Assembly: GCA_963813485.1 (NCBI GenBank)
Contig: CAWEZE010000029.1
Location: 1 to 64,000, forward strand
Direction: 5' to 3'
Length of the DNA stretch: 64,000 nucleotides
From: DASQUK01 sp963813485
Lineage (GTDB): Bacteria; Actinomycetota; Acidimicrobiia; Acidimicrobiales; VFJN01
Shown piece by piece: positions 36,225 to 45,362 of this stretch. A model generated the notes under the pieces. The model saw only the letters and a program-made list of their open reading frames with translations. It ran no database searches and was not told the DNA's origin. The first letter of the stretch is position 1; every line of letters begins with the position of its first letter. The position numbers were made by a program, and so were the translations under genes.

Positions 36225-38321
36225 TCAGAGGTTTTCGACCGTGACGGGCTCGATGCCTTCGTCCTCGGGCAGGTCGAAGCCGAAGACCTGGCCGTAGAAC
36301 GACAGCTCGGCGTCGAGTGCGCGGCGGATGTTGGCCGCTTGGCGGAACCCGTGTTGTTCGCCCTCGAAGGTCAGGTAGGCAACCGGCACCCCCTTGCGGC
36401 GCAGTGCGTCGACGATCATCTCGGCCTGGTTGGGCGGCACGACCTCGTCCTCGAGGCCCTGGAGCACGATCAGCGGACGGTCGATCCCCTCGACGTGGTG
36501 GATCGGCGAGCGCTCGACGTAGAGGTCGCGCCTCTCCGGATACGGCCCGATCAGGCCGTCGAGGTACCGGCTCTCGAACTTGTGGGTCTCGGTCGCCAGC
36601 GCCTCGAGATCGGCGACGCCGAAGTGGCTGGCGCCGGCGGCGAACGTGTCACGGAACGCCAGGGCGGCCAGGGTCGTGTAGCCACCTGCCGAGCCGCCGC
36701 GGATGGCCAGTCGGTCGGGATCGACCCGCCCCTGGTCGGCCAACCACCGGGCGGCGGCCACGCAGTCGTCGAGATCGATGATGCCCCAGTTGTCGTCGAG
36801 CTGGCGGAGGTAGTCGCGGCCGTAGCCGGTCGAGCCGCCGTAGTTGACGTCGACCACCGCCAAGCCCCGGCTGGTCCAGTACTGGATGCCCAACTGGAGC
36901 ATCGGCCTGGCCGCCGCCGTCGGACCGCCGTGGATGAACACGAGCAGCGGCGGCCTGTCGCCGTCGCCCGATCCCGGCGCGTCCGGGTTGGTCGGCGGAT
37001 AGAAGAGGGCGTGGGCGGTGCGACCGCCGCTGGTGGGGAAGTCAATGGGCTCGGGCACCGAGAACCAGGACGGGTCGAGGCCCAGGTCGCGGGGAGGGCG
37101 AAGGACCTCGGGTGCGCCGGCCTCGGCCCCGCCCGGCTCGTCGCGCGCCGGCAGCAGCGGCACGCGCACCACGGCGGGCTCGGCGACCGCCGAAGCGCCG
37201 ATGAAGACCACTCCGTCCCCCACTGCCTCCAGTGAGGAGATGGCCGTGTAGGGCACGTCGAGGTCGCCGGCTGGGCGCGCCGTGCTTCCCGCTCCTGCAT
37301 CTTCGCTGCGGGCCGCTCGGGCCCCGGCCTCGCCTACCGGCTCGGCCTCAGGTCCGTCTGGCGACTGCACGGCCAGGTGGTCGACGCCGCCGAGCTTGTA
37401 GGCGAACGCGACCCTCCCATCGTCCAGGAAGGCGTAGCGCGACTGACCGAACTCCCATTGCGGCACACCGATCTCCGCCTCCATCTGGACCCGGGGCTCG
37501 ACCTCGCCGCCACCCTCATCCGGGACCCAGCGGTAGAGGTTGCCCCAGCCGGTGCGGTCGGAAACGAACCACAGCGATCCGTCCCGGTGCCAGCGGGGCT
37601 GGAACACCGACTCGCCATCGCCTTCGCCCCCGGGGGCACGGTGGGGCCGGCCGGCCACCACCACCGGAGTGGCGAGCTGCGGCCCGGCGGCGGTCCACTC
37701 GACCTGCGCCACCATCAGCTCGGTGCCGTCCCACGGCATGTCGGGGTGGTTCCACTGCAGCCAGCACAGTCGGGCGGCGTCGGGCGAGAACCGGGGGTTG
37801 GAGACGAAGTCGGGCCCGCTGACCAGCGAACGGGGCTCGACCTCGCCGCTGCCGTCGAGCAGCACGATCTCGTTGACGACCTCGGCGGGTCCCGCCCCCG
37901 ACGCGTGGTGCTCGCGCACGACAACGATCCAGCGACCCGACGCGTCGACCTCCCCATCGGCCCACCGGTCGCCACGCGGCACCTCGGGCTCGGGGGTCAC
38001 CGGGACGGGCATGGCCCGCCCCGTCAGGCGGTACAGGCGCTGGTCCTCCCAGTTCGCGAACCAGAGGCTGTGACCACGCGCCCACCACGCGCCCCCGCCG
38101 TACTCGTGGACGGCTGTGCGGGCATTGAAGCCCGCTGGCAGGAGGTCGACGGCCGGCCCGTCGCCACGCTTGTGGACGACCTGCGTGCGGCCGCCCTCCT
38201 CGGGACGGAGCTCGGACCACCAGACGCTGTCGCCTTCGACCGCGACGGCGCCGAGCAACGCCGCCGCCCGGACGACGAGCTCCGACGTGACGGGGGTGGT
38301 CCACGAGCCGTAGGACGTCAT
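36225..38321 (-). CDS. S9-family prolyl oligopeptidase
   Basis: About 698 residues: an N-terminal beta-propeller (blade-like repeats such as FSPDAARLCWLQWNHP and DGSLWFVSDRTGWGNLYRW) and a C-terminal alpha/beta hydrolase with the nucleophile in GGSAGGYTTLAAL, Asp in QGLEDEVVPP and His in GEQHGFRQ. HGGPTAAARPML is the oxyanion loop. It cleaves short peptides, probably in the cytoplasm as no signal is seen. ATG 38321 (MTSYGSW) is chosen; a longer frame would run into the truncated regulator upstream. Confidence 0.9.
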   Translation of the reverse strand: MTSYGSWTTPVTSELVVRAAALLGAVAVEGDSVWWSELRPEEGGRTQVVHKRGDGPAVDLLPAGFNARTAVHEYGGGAWWARGHSLWFANWEDQRLYRLTGRAMPVPVTPEPEVPRGDRWADGEVDASGRWIVVVREHHASGAGPAEVVNEIVLLDGSGEVEPRSLVSGPDFVSNPRFSPDAARLCWLQWNHPDMPWDGTELMVAQVEWTAAGPQLATPVVVAGRPHRAPGGEGDGESVFQPRWHRDGSLWFVSDRTGWGNLYRWVPDEGGGEVEPRVQMEAEIGVPQWEFGQSRYAFLDDGRVAFAYKLGGVDHLAVQSPDGPEAEPVGEAGARAARSEDAGAGSTARPAGDLDVPYTAISSLEAVGDGVVFIGASAVAEPAVVRVPLLPARDEPGGAEAGAPEVLRPPRDLGLDPSWFSVPEPIDFPTSGGRTAHALFYPPTNPDAPGSGDGDRPPLLVFIHGGPTAAARPMLQLGIQYWTSRGLAVVDVNYGGSTGYGRDYLRQLDDNWGIIDLDDCVAAARWLADQGRVDPDRLAIRGGSAGGYTTLAALAFRDTFAAGASHFGVADLEALATETHKFESRYLDGLIGPYPERRDLYVERSPIHHVEGIDRPLIVLQGLEDEVVPPNQAEMIVDALRRKGVPVAYLTFEGEQHGFRQAANIRRALDAELSFYGQVFGFDLPEDEGIEPVTVENL

Positions 38322-38358
38322 GGGCCGATCTTGCCGCGGGATCGGTGGTCGGAGGATC

Positions 38359-38772
38359 ACGGCCAAAGGCGCCTTCGAGGTCGTGATACTCGGTGAAGCG
38401 GCGCAAGACGATGTCGATCGAGTTTTGCCAGTCCTGCGCGTCCGCGTCCGTGATGTAGGCGAAGACGCCGCGCTTGGACGCCTGCTTGACGAAGTCGGGA
38501 TCGGGCCCGTGGATGAGCGCGATCACGGGACAGGTCGATTCGTGCACGATTTGCTCGACGAGTTCGAGCGTGTGCTCAGGGTTCTCGCCGAGGCCGACGA
38601 GGGCGACGTCCGGACGTTCCCGCGCCGTTACCCCTCCCACGTCCTCGACCTGAATCTCGCGCGCGACCACCTCGTGCCCCAGGGCGGCGACAGCCCGCGC
38701 AACAGCCGCCAGGCGATCCGAGCGCTCGTTTGCGATCAACACGCGTAGATGCTCGGTCTGACGATGACTCAC
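38359..38772 (-). pseudogene. ANTAR-type response regulator, truncated after the receiver domain
   Basis: GTG 38772 begins a pseudo-receiver domain (LRVLIANERSDRLAAVARAV, then RPDVALVGLGENPEHTLELV, with Gly where the phosphate-accepting Asp would be, and SKRGVFAYITDADAQDWQN). The helix linking to the RNA-binding ANTAR domain starts (RRFTEYHDLEGAFGR), but the domain itself is missing: after about 38359 the frame runs on into the peptidase gene in an unrelated register. The 3' half of the gene appears to be deleted. Family knowledge of intact homologues, with an ANTAR domain right after this helix, is the basis. Confidence 0.72.
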
Positions 38773-38962
38773 GCTGCGCCCTCGGACTCACGCTGCGCCC
38801 TCGCCGTCGAGTCTAGACGTCGCGGTCCGCTTTGCGTGCCGTGTTATGGTGCCTTTAGTCCGACCCGCACCCCCCGGCGGACGTCCTTCCGGCTCCGACC
38901 CTTGGCTGGCATGGCGCGTGACCCCGATGGCCGCGCGGAATGCACAAGCCAAGGAGTCGAAA

Positions 38963-39875
38963 ATGACCGAGACCACCACGTTTCCGGCGGAGCGCGGCGC
39001 GGCCGAAAGCCAGACGATCCGCTCGTTCACGATCGAGGTCCCCGAGGCGGATCTCGACGACCTGCGTGCGCGCATCGTGGCCACGCGCTGGCCCGAGAAC
39101 GAGACCGTCGAGGATTTTTCGCAGGGCGTGCAACTCGCCTTCGATTCAAGCGCTCGCGCGGTATTGGGCGACCGAGTACGACTGGCGCAAATGCGAGGCG
39201 CAGGCTGAACGCCTTGCCGCAGTTCATCACCGAGATCGACGGGTTGGACATCCACTTCATTCACGTCCGCTCGAAACATGAAGATGCGATGCCGCTCATC
39301 GTCACCCACGGCTGGCCCGGCTCGCCCATCGAGCAGACTGAAGATCATCGATCCACTGACTAACCCCACGGCTCACGGCGCCAGCGCGTCGGACGCCTTC
39401 CACTTGGTGATCCCGTCGATGGCCGGGCTACGGGTTTTCAGGCAAGCCCACGACGCCCGGTTGGGACCCCGCTCGCATGGCGCGGGCGTGGGTGGAGCTG
39501 ATGAAGCGCCTCGGGTACAGCCGATTCGCGGCGCAAGGCGGTGATTGGGGTGGGTTCGTCACGAACGTGATGGCTGAACAGGCGCCTCCGGAGTTGATCG
39601 GCATCCATGTGAACTTCTCCGGTGCCGCGCCCCCTGACGTTGCCCGGGCGCTCCAGTTTGGCGAACCGCCGCCGGCCGGTCTCTCGGCTGAGGAGCAGCG
39701 GGCATACGACCAGATGGCGTTCCTTTACCAGCACGTCCCGTACGCAACTGCATGATGGCCGCACACCCGCAAACCCTGTACGGGTTGGCGGACTCACCCG
39801 TCGCCCTTGCCGCCTGGATGATCGACCACGACGTGGCCAGCTACGGGCACATCGCGAAACTCTTTGTTGACGAGC
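38963..39875 (+). pseudogene. epoxide hydrolase, degraded
   Basis: Remnant of a microsomal-type epoxide hydrolase (EHN domain plus alpha/beta hydrolase). Conserved pieces follow one another but in changing frames: IRSFTIEVPEADLDDLRARI, ARYWATEYDWRKCEA, LPQFITEIDGLDIHFIHVRS and VTHGWPGS, LKIIDPLTNPTAHG, RLGYSRFAAQGGDWGGFVTN (nucleophile Asp in GGDWGG), LYGLADSPVALAAWMIDHD. At least five frame changes occur within 900 bases, and about 100 C-terminal residues are missing where the aminotransferase gene begins. ATG 38963 follows AAGGAG. Confidence 0.85.
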
Positions 39876-39897
39876 CACGTCGCCCGCGGCAGGATCG

Positions 39898-41115
39898 CTA
39901 CGTGGCCTCCGCGAGCAGGTCGCCGATGCGGCGGCAGCCCTCGCCGAGGTCGTCGTCGCCGAGGGCGAACGACAGGCGGGCATAGCCGGGAGCGTCGAAG
40001 GCCTCGCCGGGCACCGTCGCCACCTTGGCCTGGTCGAGCAGGACCTCGCACAGCTCGACGGTGCTGCCGGGCACCCGTCCGCGGATGCTGCGACCCACGT
40101 AGGCCGAAAGATTGGGGAAGGCGTAGAACGCACCCTGGGGTTCGAGCACGTGGACATCGGGGATGCCCGCCAGCAGGCGGTGCATGGTGCGTCCCCGGCG
40201 TTCGAAGGCCGTGCGCATCTCGGCGGCGGCGTCGAGGTCGCCACCCACCGCCGCCAGAGCCGCGACCTGGGACACGTTGGCGACGTTGGACGTCGCGTGC
40301 GACTGCAGGTTGGAAGCAGCCTTGATCACATCGAGCGGCCCGATCATCCAGCCCACGCGCCAGCCGGTCATGGCGTAGGTCTTGGCGACGCCGTTGACGA
40401 CGACGCACCGTTCGGCCAGTTCGGGCACGAGGGTGGGCATCGACGTGAAGACGTGGTCGCCGTAGGTCAGGTGCTCGTAGATCTCGTCGGTGACGACCCA
40501 GATCCCCCGGTCCCGCGCCCAGCGGCCGATGGCCTCGACCTCGGCCGGCGGGTAGACGACGCCGGTGGGGTTGGACGGTGACACGAACATGAGCGCCTTG
40601 GTGCGGTCGGTGACGGCCGCGTCGAGCTGGTCGAGCGTTACCCGGAACCCCGTTGCCTCGTCGGTGGGCAGCACCACCGGCACGCCCCCGGCCAGGCGGA
40701 TGGGCTCGGGGTACGTGGTCCAGAACGGCGCCGGTAGGAGCACCTCGTCGCCGGGATCGAGCAGGGTTGCGAACGTGTTGTACACGGCGTGCTTGCCGCC
40801 GTTGGTGACCAGCACCTGCGCCGCCTGGACGTCGTAGCCGGAGTCGCGCTTGGTCTTGGCGGCTATGGCCTCGCGCAGCTCGGGCAGTCCCGCCGCCGGC
40901 GTGTACTTGTGGTTGCGGGGATTGCGGCAGGCCGCGGCGGCAGCCTCGACGATGTGCGCGGGCGTCGGGAAGTCGGGCTCGCCGGCGCCGAAGCCGATGA
41001 CCGGCTCACCCGCGGCCTTGAGCGCCTTGGCCTTGGCGTCGACGGCGAGCGTGGCTGACTCGGTGATGGCGGCGACCCTGGAGGAAATGCGGCTCGTGGA
41101 AGGCGTGGACGGCAA
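39898..41115 (-). CDS. aspartate aminotransferase (class I, Ib group)
   Basis: About 405-residue fold-type I PLP enzyme. Seen are FGAGEPDFPTPAHIVEAA, the PSNPTGVVY loop, DEIYEHLTYG, the PLP Lys in GVAKTYAMTGWRVGW and the late Arg in ARLSFALGD. It matches the AspAT Ib subgroup acting on aspartate/2-oxoglutarate. I chose TTG 41115, which has AAGGAG eight bases upstream; the frame is open further up but without family resemblance. Confidence 0.9.
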   Translation of the reverse strand: MPSTPSTSRISSRVAAITESATLAVDAKAKALKAAGEPVIGFGAGEPDFPTPAHIVEAAAAACRNPRNHKYTPAAGLPELREAIAAKTKRDSGYDVQAAQVLVTNGGKHAVYNTFATLLDPGDEVLLPAPFWTTYPEPIRLAGGVPVVLPTDEATGFRVTLDQLDAAVTDRTKALMFVSPSNPTGVVYPPAEVEAIGRWARDRGIWVVTDEIYEHLTYGDHVFTSMPTLVPELAERCVVVNGVAKTYAMTGWRVGWMIGPLDVIKAASNLQSHATSNVANVSQVAALAAVGGDLDAAAEMRTAFERRGRTMHRLLAGIPDVHVLEPQGAFYAFPNLSAYVGRSIRGRVPGSTVELCEVLLDQAKVATVPGEAFDAPGYARLSFALGDDDLGEGCRRIGDLLAEAT

Positions 41116-41249
41116 CGCGTTGGCTCCTTGTCTCGGACCGCCGCGATAGTGGCACGCGCCAGCGCTGTTCGCCCCGTCATATCCCGTTGCGCCGAGTGTG
41201 CCCGGACACGGCGCCGAAGTGGGCGGTCGTGCCGTGTTACAACCCCGGG

Positions 41250-42239
41250 ATGACCGTACGTTGGGGTATCGCGGGGCCTGGTGGGATCGCCGAGCGGTTC
41301 GCAGAGGGGATGGAGCTCGTGGCGGACGGCGAGATCGCCGCCGTCGCATCGCGGTCGCGCAACCGCGCCGACGCCTTCGCCGACCGTCACGACATCCGGC
41401 AGCGGTACGGCAGCTATGGCGACCTCGCGGCTGATCCCGATGTGGACGTCGTGTACGTCGCGACGCCGCACTCGCGACACGAGCAGGACACGCTCACCTA
41501 CCTGGCCGCGGGAAAGCACGTTCTGTGTGAGAAGCCGTTCGCGCTCAATGCCGCGCAGGCCCGCCGCATGGCCGAGGCCGCCCGGGCCGGCGGCCTCTTC
41601 CTCATGGAAGCGATGTGGACCCGCTTCCTGCCGGCGTATCGCCGCCTGCGCGAGCTCCTCGACGATGGGCGCATCGGGGAACCGCTTGTGGTGGAGGCCG
41701 ACTTCGGCTTCCGGGTCCCCGTGAACCCCGAGCATCGCCTGTTCGACCTGGCGCTCGGTGGCGGCGCGCTGCTCGACCTCGGGATCTACCCGGTCCAGCT
41801 GTGCGCATTCGTGCTCGGGACGCCGGAGCGGGTGCTCGCCGACGGCGTCATCGGTGAGACGGGCGCCGACGAGATCGTCACAGGCCTGCTGCACAGTGGC
41901 GGGCGGCTCGGCGTGGTCAAGGCGGCAACGCGCGTCGCGCTCTCCTGTACCGCCCGCATCTCCGGCAGCGACGGCTGGATCGGCCTACCGGCGCCCATGC
42001 ACAGCCCGACGGCGCTGACCATCGGCGGCCCGGGCGCCACCGGCGGCACCGGCGGCATAGAGCGGGTCGACGCCGCCTTCGAAGGCGTCGGCCTGCGCTT
42101 CCAGGTCGAGGAGGTCCACCGCTGCCTGGCAGCCGGCCAGACCGAGAGCCCGGTGATGCCGCTCGACGAGTCCATCGCCCTCCTCGGCGTGCTCGACGAC
42201 ATGCGAGCGCAGCTCGGCGTCGTCTATCCGGGCGAGTGA
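41250..42239 (+). CDS. Gfo/Idh/MocA-family oxidoreductase
   Basis: 329-residue NAD(P)-dependent oxidoreductase: N-terminal Rossmann motif WGIAGPGGIAERFAEGM, then VYVATPHSRHEQDTLTYLAAGKHVLCEKPFALN (the EKP dinucleotide/catalytic motif), and the C-terminal domain with GGGALLDLGIYPVQL. It resembles dihydrodiol/sugar dehydrogenases of the family; the substrate is unknown. It is divergent from the aminotransferase gene across a 134-bp spacer. Confidence 0.88.
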   Translation: MTVRWGIAGPGGIAERFAEGMELVADGEIAAVASRSRNRADAFADRHDIRQRYGSYGDLAADPDVDVVYVATPHSRHEQDTLTYLAAGKHVLCEKPFALNAAQARRMAEAARAGGLFLMEAMWTRFLPAYRRLRELLDDGRIGEPLVVEADFGFRVPVNPEHRLFDLALGGGALLDLGIYPVQLCAFVLGTPERVLADGVIGETGADEIVTGLLHSGGRLGVVKAATRVALSCTARISGSDGWIGLPAPMHSPTALTIGGPGATGGTGGIERVDAAFEGVGLRFQVEEVHRCLAAGQTESPVMPLDESIALLGVLDDMRAQLGVVYPGE

Positions 42240-42418
42240 TGTCCAACGACATCACGCTGGTGCCCACGGCTACGTGTTCGTCGACGGGGCCGGCAAGCCG
42301 CCGCCTCCACAGCTCGGCCACCTGTTCCGGCAAGGGCAAGCCCGGCGGTCATGCCCGGGTGCTCCTGCCCTGCTCAGAGTGGATGCGGGCGGACGACGCT
42401 GTGCGATAGTGGCACACG
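42240..42418. other. spacer upstream of serC
   Basis: 179 bp without a gene. A hexamer GATAGT ends eight bases before the serC ATG. The 13-mer GCGATAGTGGCAC holding it also occurs near 41142 in the preceding divergent spacer, so it may be a shared promoter element. Confidence 0.35.
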
Positions 42419-43546
42419 ATGACCCCCTCCATCCCGGACATGAGGATCCCCGTCGATCTGCTCCCCCGCGACGGCCGATTCGGGTCGGGCCCGTCCAAGG
42501 TGCGCCCGGAGGAGGTCGAGGCCCTGGCCGCCAGCGGCACCACCTACCTGGGCACCAGCCACCGGCAGGGCACGGTGCGCTTCATGGTGGCGGCGCTGCG
42601 CAACGGCATCGCGGAGCTGCTGTCACTGCCCGATGGCTATGAGGTCGCCCTCGGCAACGGCGGCACTACCGCCTTCTGGGACGCGGCCACCTTTGGGCTG
42701 ATCGACCAGCGCAGCCAGCACCTGAGCTACGGCGAGTTCTCCTCCAAGTTCGCCGCCTGCGCCGCCGCGGCGCCGCACCTCGGCGACCCCGAGATCATCG
42801 AGTCGGCGCCCGGAACGGTCCCCACCCCGAAGGCCAACCCCGACGTGGACACGTACTGCTTCACCCACAACGAGACCTCGACCGGGGTCGCCGTCGCACC
42901 GGTGCGGCCCGAGGGCGCCGAGGGTCTCGTGCTGGTGGACGCGACGTCCGCCGCCGGAGGGTTGCGCTTCGACGCCTCTCAGGTGGACGCCTACTACTTC
43001 GCCCCCCAGAAGGCACTGGCATCGGACGGCGGCCTGTGGCTGGCCGCCCTGTCGCCGGCGGCCGTCGAGCGGATCGAGCGGATCTCGGCCGGCGACCGCT
43101 GGGTACCGGCCTTCCTCGACCTCGGCATCGCCCTGGACAACAGCCGCAAGGACCAGACGTACAACACGCCGGCCCTGGCGACCATCTTCCTGGCCGTGCA
43201 GCAGGTCGAGTGGGTCCTGCACAACGGTGGCCTGCCCTTCGCCACCGGGCGCTGCGACCGTTCGGCGCAGATCCTCTACGGCTGGGCGGAATCCCGGGAC
43301 TACGCCACACCGTTCGTGACCGACCCCGCAATCCGCAGCCACGTAGTCGCCACCATCGACCTCGATGACGAGATACCGGCCGCCACGGTGAGCGGCGTGC
43401 TCCGCCAGAACCTCGTCGTCGATACCGAGAGCTACCGCAAGCTGGGGCGCAACCAGCTACGGATCGCGATGTTCCCCGCCATCGACCCCGAGGACATCGA
43501 GGCGCTCACCCACTGCATCGACTACGTGGTCGAGCGGCTCACCTGA
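42419..43546 (+). CDS. serC: phosphoserine aminotransferase
   Basis: 375-residue class V PLP aminotransferase, second step of serine synthesis, of the actinobacterial type. Start RDGRFGSGPSKVRPEEVEAL, HRQGTVRFMVA, LVDATSAAGGLRF (cofactor Asp) and the PLP Lys in YYFAPQKALASDGGLW. The C-terminal RKLGRNQLRIAMFPAID is typical. The likely promoter hexamer suggests a leaderless transcript. Confidence 0.95.
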   Translation: MTPSIPDMRIPVDLLPRDGRFGSGPSKVRPEEVEALAASGTTYLGTSHRQGTVRFMVAALRNGIAELLSLPDGYEVALGNGGTTAFWDAATFGLIDQRSQHLSYGEFSSKFAACAAAAPHLGDPEIIESAPGTVPTPKANPDVDTYCFTHNETSTGVAVAPVRPEGAEGLVLVDATSAAGGLRFDASQVDAYYFAPQKALASDGGLWLAALSPAAVERIERISAGDRWVPAFLDLGIALDNSRKDQTYNTPALATIFLAVQQVEWVLHNGGLPFATGRCDRSAQILYGWAESRDYATPFVTDPAIRSHVVATIDLDDEIPAATVSGVLRQNLVVDTESYRKLGRNQLRIAMFPAIDPEDIEALTHCIDYVVERLT

Positions 43547-43627
43547 TCCCGGCGCGGCGGCCGGACCCTACGGCCCCGCCGTGACGGCCCTCCCCCCGGG
43601 TGCCGAAGCGCTGGCATTCTGGGGCGC

Positions 43628-44551
43628 ATGCGCTTTTCGATCTGGCCGTCGGCCAACCAGCCGTGGAGCGAGATCCTGGCCGCCGCCAGCTACGCCGAGG
43701 CCACGGGGTGGGACGGTGCGTGGATCGCCGATCACTTCATGCCCAACGCCGACGGCCCGTTCCCGCTCGAGACCCCGACGCTCGAGGCCGGGTCCCTGGT
43801 GGCCGCGCTGGCCGCCGCCGTGCCGCGGCTGCGGATCGGCACCCTGGTCCTCGGCAACACGTACCGCCACCCTGCAGTGGTCGCCAACATCGCGGTCACC
43901 GTCGACCACGTGAGCGGCGGCCGGTTCACGCTCGGCGTCGGCGCTGGCTGGCAGGAGAACGAGCACGCCGCCTACGGCATCGAGCTGCCGCCGGTCGGCG
44001 CCCGCATCGACCGCTTCGCCGAGGCGATCGAAGTGATCCATCGCCTGCTTCGCACCGGACGCACCACGTTCAAGGGCCGCTACTACGAGATCACCGACGC
44101 CCTCTGCGAACCCAAGCCCGTCCAGGAACCGTTGCCGATACTGGTCGGCGGGAGCGGCGACCGGATGCTGGGCGTCGCCGCCCGCTGGGCCGACGCCTGG
44201 AACACCTGGGGGCAGCCCGATCACATCGCCGAGCGCTCGGCGGCCCTGACCCGCGCCTGTGAGCGGGTGGGCCGCGAACCGGACGCCATCGCCCGGACGG
44301 CGCAGGCACTGGTCTTCATGGCCGACGACGGTGCGGACGCCGACATGATCGCCAGGGTCGAGGGACTGGTCGAGCGGGCCCCCATGCCAGCGATCGGGGG
44401 AACCGTGGAGCAGCTCCGTGACGTGGTCGCTGCCTACGCCCAGGCCGGCCTCGACGAGCTGATCGTCCCGGATCGGTCGCTCGGCCAGGGCACGGCCAAG
44501 CTCGAACGCATGGACCGGTTCATCGACGAGGTTGCCCCCGCGTTCCGCTAG
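43628..44551 (+). CDS. LLM-class F420-dependent oxidoreductase
   Basis: 307-residue luciferase-like TIM-barrel protein. Indicators are WDGAWIADHFMPN, RIGTLVLGNTYRHPAVVAN, DHVSGGRFTLGVGAGWQENE and ILVGGSGDRMLGVAARWADAWN. In actinobacteria this subgroup mostly uses F420 rather than FMN. The substrate is unknown. A long inverted repeat follows the stop. Confidence 0.87.
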   Translation: MRFSIWPSANQPWSEILAAASYAEATGWDGAWIADHFMPNADGPFPLETPTLEAGSLVAALAAAVPRLRIGTLVLGNTYRHPAVVANIAVTVDHVSGGRFTLGVGAGWQENEHAAYGIELPPVGARIDRFAEAIEVIHRLLRTGRTTFKGRYYEITDALCEPKPVQEPLPILVGGSGDRMLGVAARWADAWNTWGQPDHIAERSAALTRACERVGREPDAIARTAQALVFMADDGADADMIARVEGLVERAPMPAIGGTVEQLRDVVAAYAQAGLDELIVPDRSLGQGTAKLERMDRFIDEVAPAFR

Positions 44552-44557
44552 TGGGCG

Positions 44558-44618
44558 CTCGCGGAAGTTCCGTGGATGTAGAATCTGGCCGGCTAGACGC
44601 CACGATGACTTCCGCGAG
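44558..44618. terminator. inverted repeat between convergent genes
   Basis: Perfect 11-bp arms CTCGCGGAAGT (44558-44568) and ACTTCCGCGAG (44608-44618) with a 39-base loop, between the convergent LLM and ParA genes. The loop is long and no T-tract follows, so a terminator is only one reading. Confidence 0.45.
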
Positions 44619-44645
44619 GGTCCGCTAGCGCTGGCCAGTGGGCGC

Positions 44646-45242
44646 CTATCGGGCGGCGCGCTGCACCTTTCGCCAGACATCCCGGTAGGCCTCGATGCCG
44701 TCGAACGCCAGCCACCGCTCCGGTCCGGCCGCGATCGCCACACGTTCGGGCACCGTGCCCCAGACCCGCTCGCCGGCGTCGTCCCAATCGGCCAGCGCAT
44801 CCTGGTAGTCACGCGTGAACGTGCGCGCCGAGCAGATCACGAGGCCGGCCGGGGTTCTCTCGGGCACCATGTCGAGCACGGCCTGCGCGCGGTCCGGCTC
44901 GATCCCCCCAACTCGGGTGGGCACGACCACGACAGAGGCCCGGTCGACTGCCTTGCCGATCAGCTTCTCCTGTCCCGGCGGCGTGTCGACAATCGCGACG
45001 TCGTCGGGTCCGAGCTTGTCGAGCGCCTTGTTCAACAGGCGCTCGGTGGGTGCCTCCACGACGTCGAGCCGCTGCAGGCGCTCGTCCGTGGCTTCCTCGA
45101 CCCATTCGGCGGCGCTTGCCTGTGAGTCGGCGTCGATCAGCGCAACGCCGTGTCGGTTGGAGGCCGCAGCCAGGGCGGCCAAGTAGACGGACGTGGTGGT
45201 CTTGCCCACGCCGCCCTTGAGCGCAGCGGAGACGACGATCAC
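44646..45242 (-). CDS. orphan ParA-family ATPase
   Basis: 198-residue deviant Walker ATPase: SAALKGGVGKTTTSVYLA (deviant Walker A with the signature Lys), ALIDADSQASAAEW (A') and VAIVDTPPGQEKL (Walker B). It is shorter than chromosomal ParA and lacks an N-terminal helix-turn-helix. No parB is adjacent, so it may position another cargo, or be a plasmid or phage relic. GTG 45242 follows GGAGGGAA. Confidence 0.85.
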   Translation of the reverse strand: MIVVSAALKGGVGKTTTSVYLAALAAASNRHGVALIDADSQASAAEWVEEATDERLQRLDVVEAPTERLLNKALDKLGPDDVAIVDTPPGQEKLIGKAVDRASVVVVPTRVGGIEPDRAQAVLDMVPERTPAGLVICSARTFTRDYQDALADWDDAGERVWGTVPERVAIAAGPERWLAFDGIEAYRDVWRKVQRAAR

Positions 45243-45299
45243 AGCCGTTCCCTCCCGGGACGATCGGGTGATTCGAAACCCCAGCCGGGGTCGCTGGCC

Positions 45300-45325
45300 A
45301 GCCTAACCCGAAGCACAGTTAGGCT
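45300..45325. promoter_or_regulatory. palindrome upstream of the acyl-CoA ligase gene
   Basis: AGCCTAAC (45300-45307) and GTTAGGCT (45318-45325) form a perfect inverted repeat 38 bases before the ligase start. Size and place suit a TetR- or GntR-type operator; no matching regulator gene is adjacent. Confidence 0.4.
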
Positions 45326-45362
45326 CGCCGGGCGATCATCGTCGGTTTCGAGGGGGATGAGG

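Noticed and set aside
37516..38772. 418-residue regulator overlapping the S9 peptidase
   Set aside because: Only the first 138 residues resemble a regulator; the rest is the peptidase gene read in the wrong frame. Annotated as a truncated gene instead.
44646..45242. Plasmid or prophage segment marked by ParA
   Set aside because: No replication, integrase, ParB or phage genes are near, and flanking genes are ordinary metabolism.
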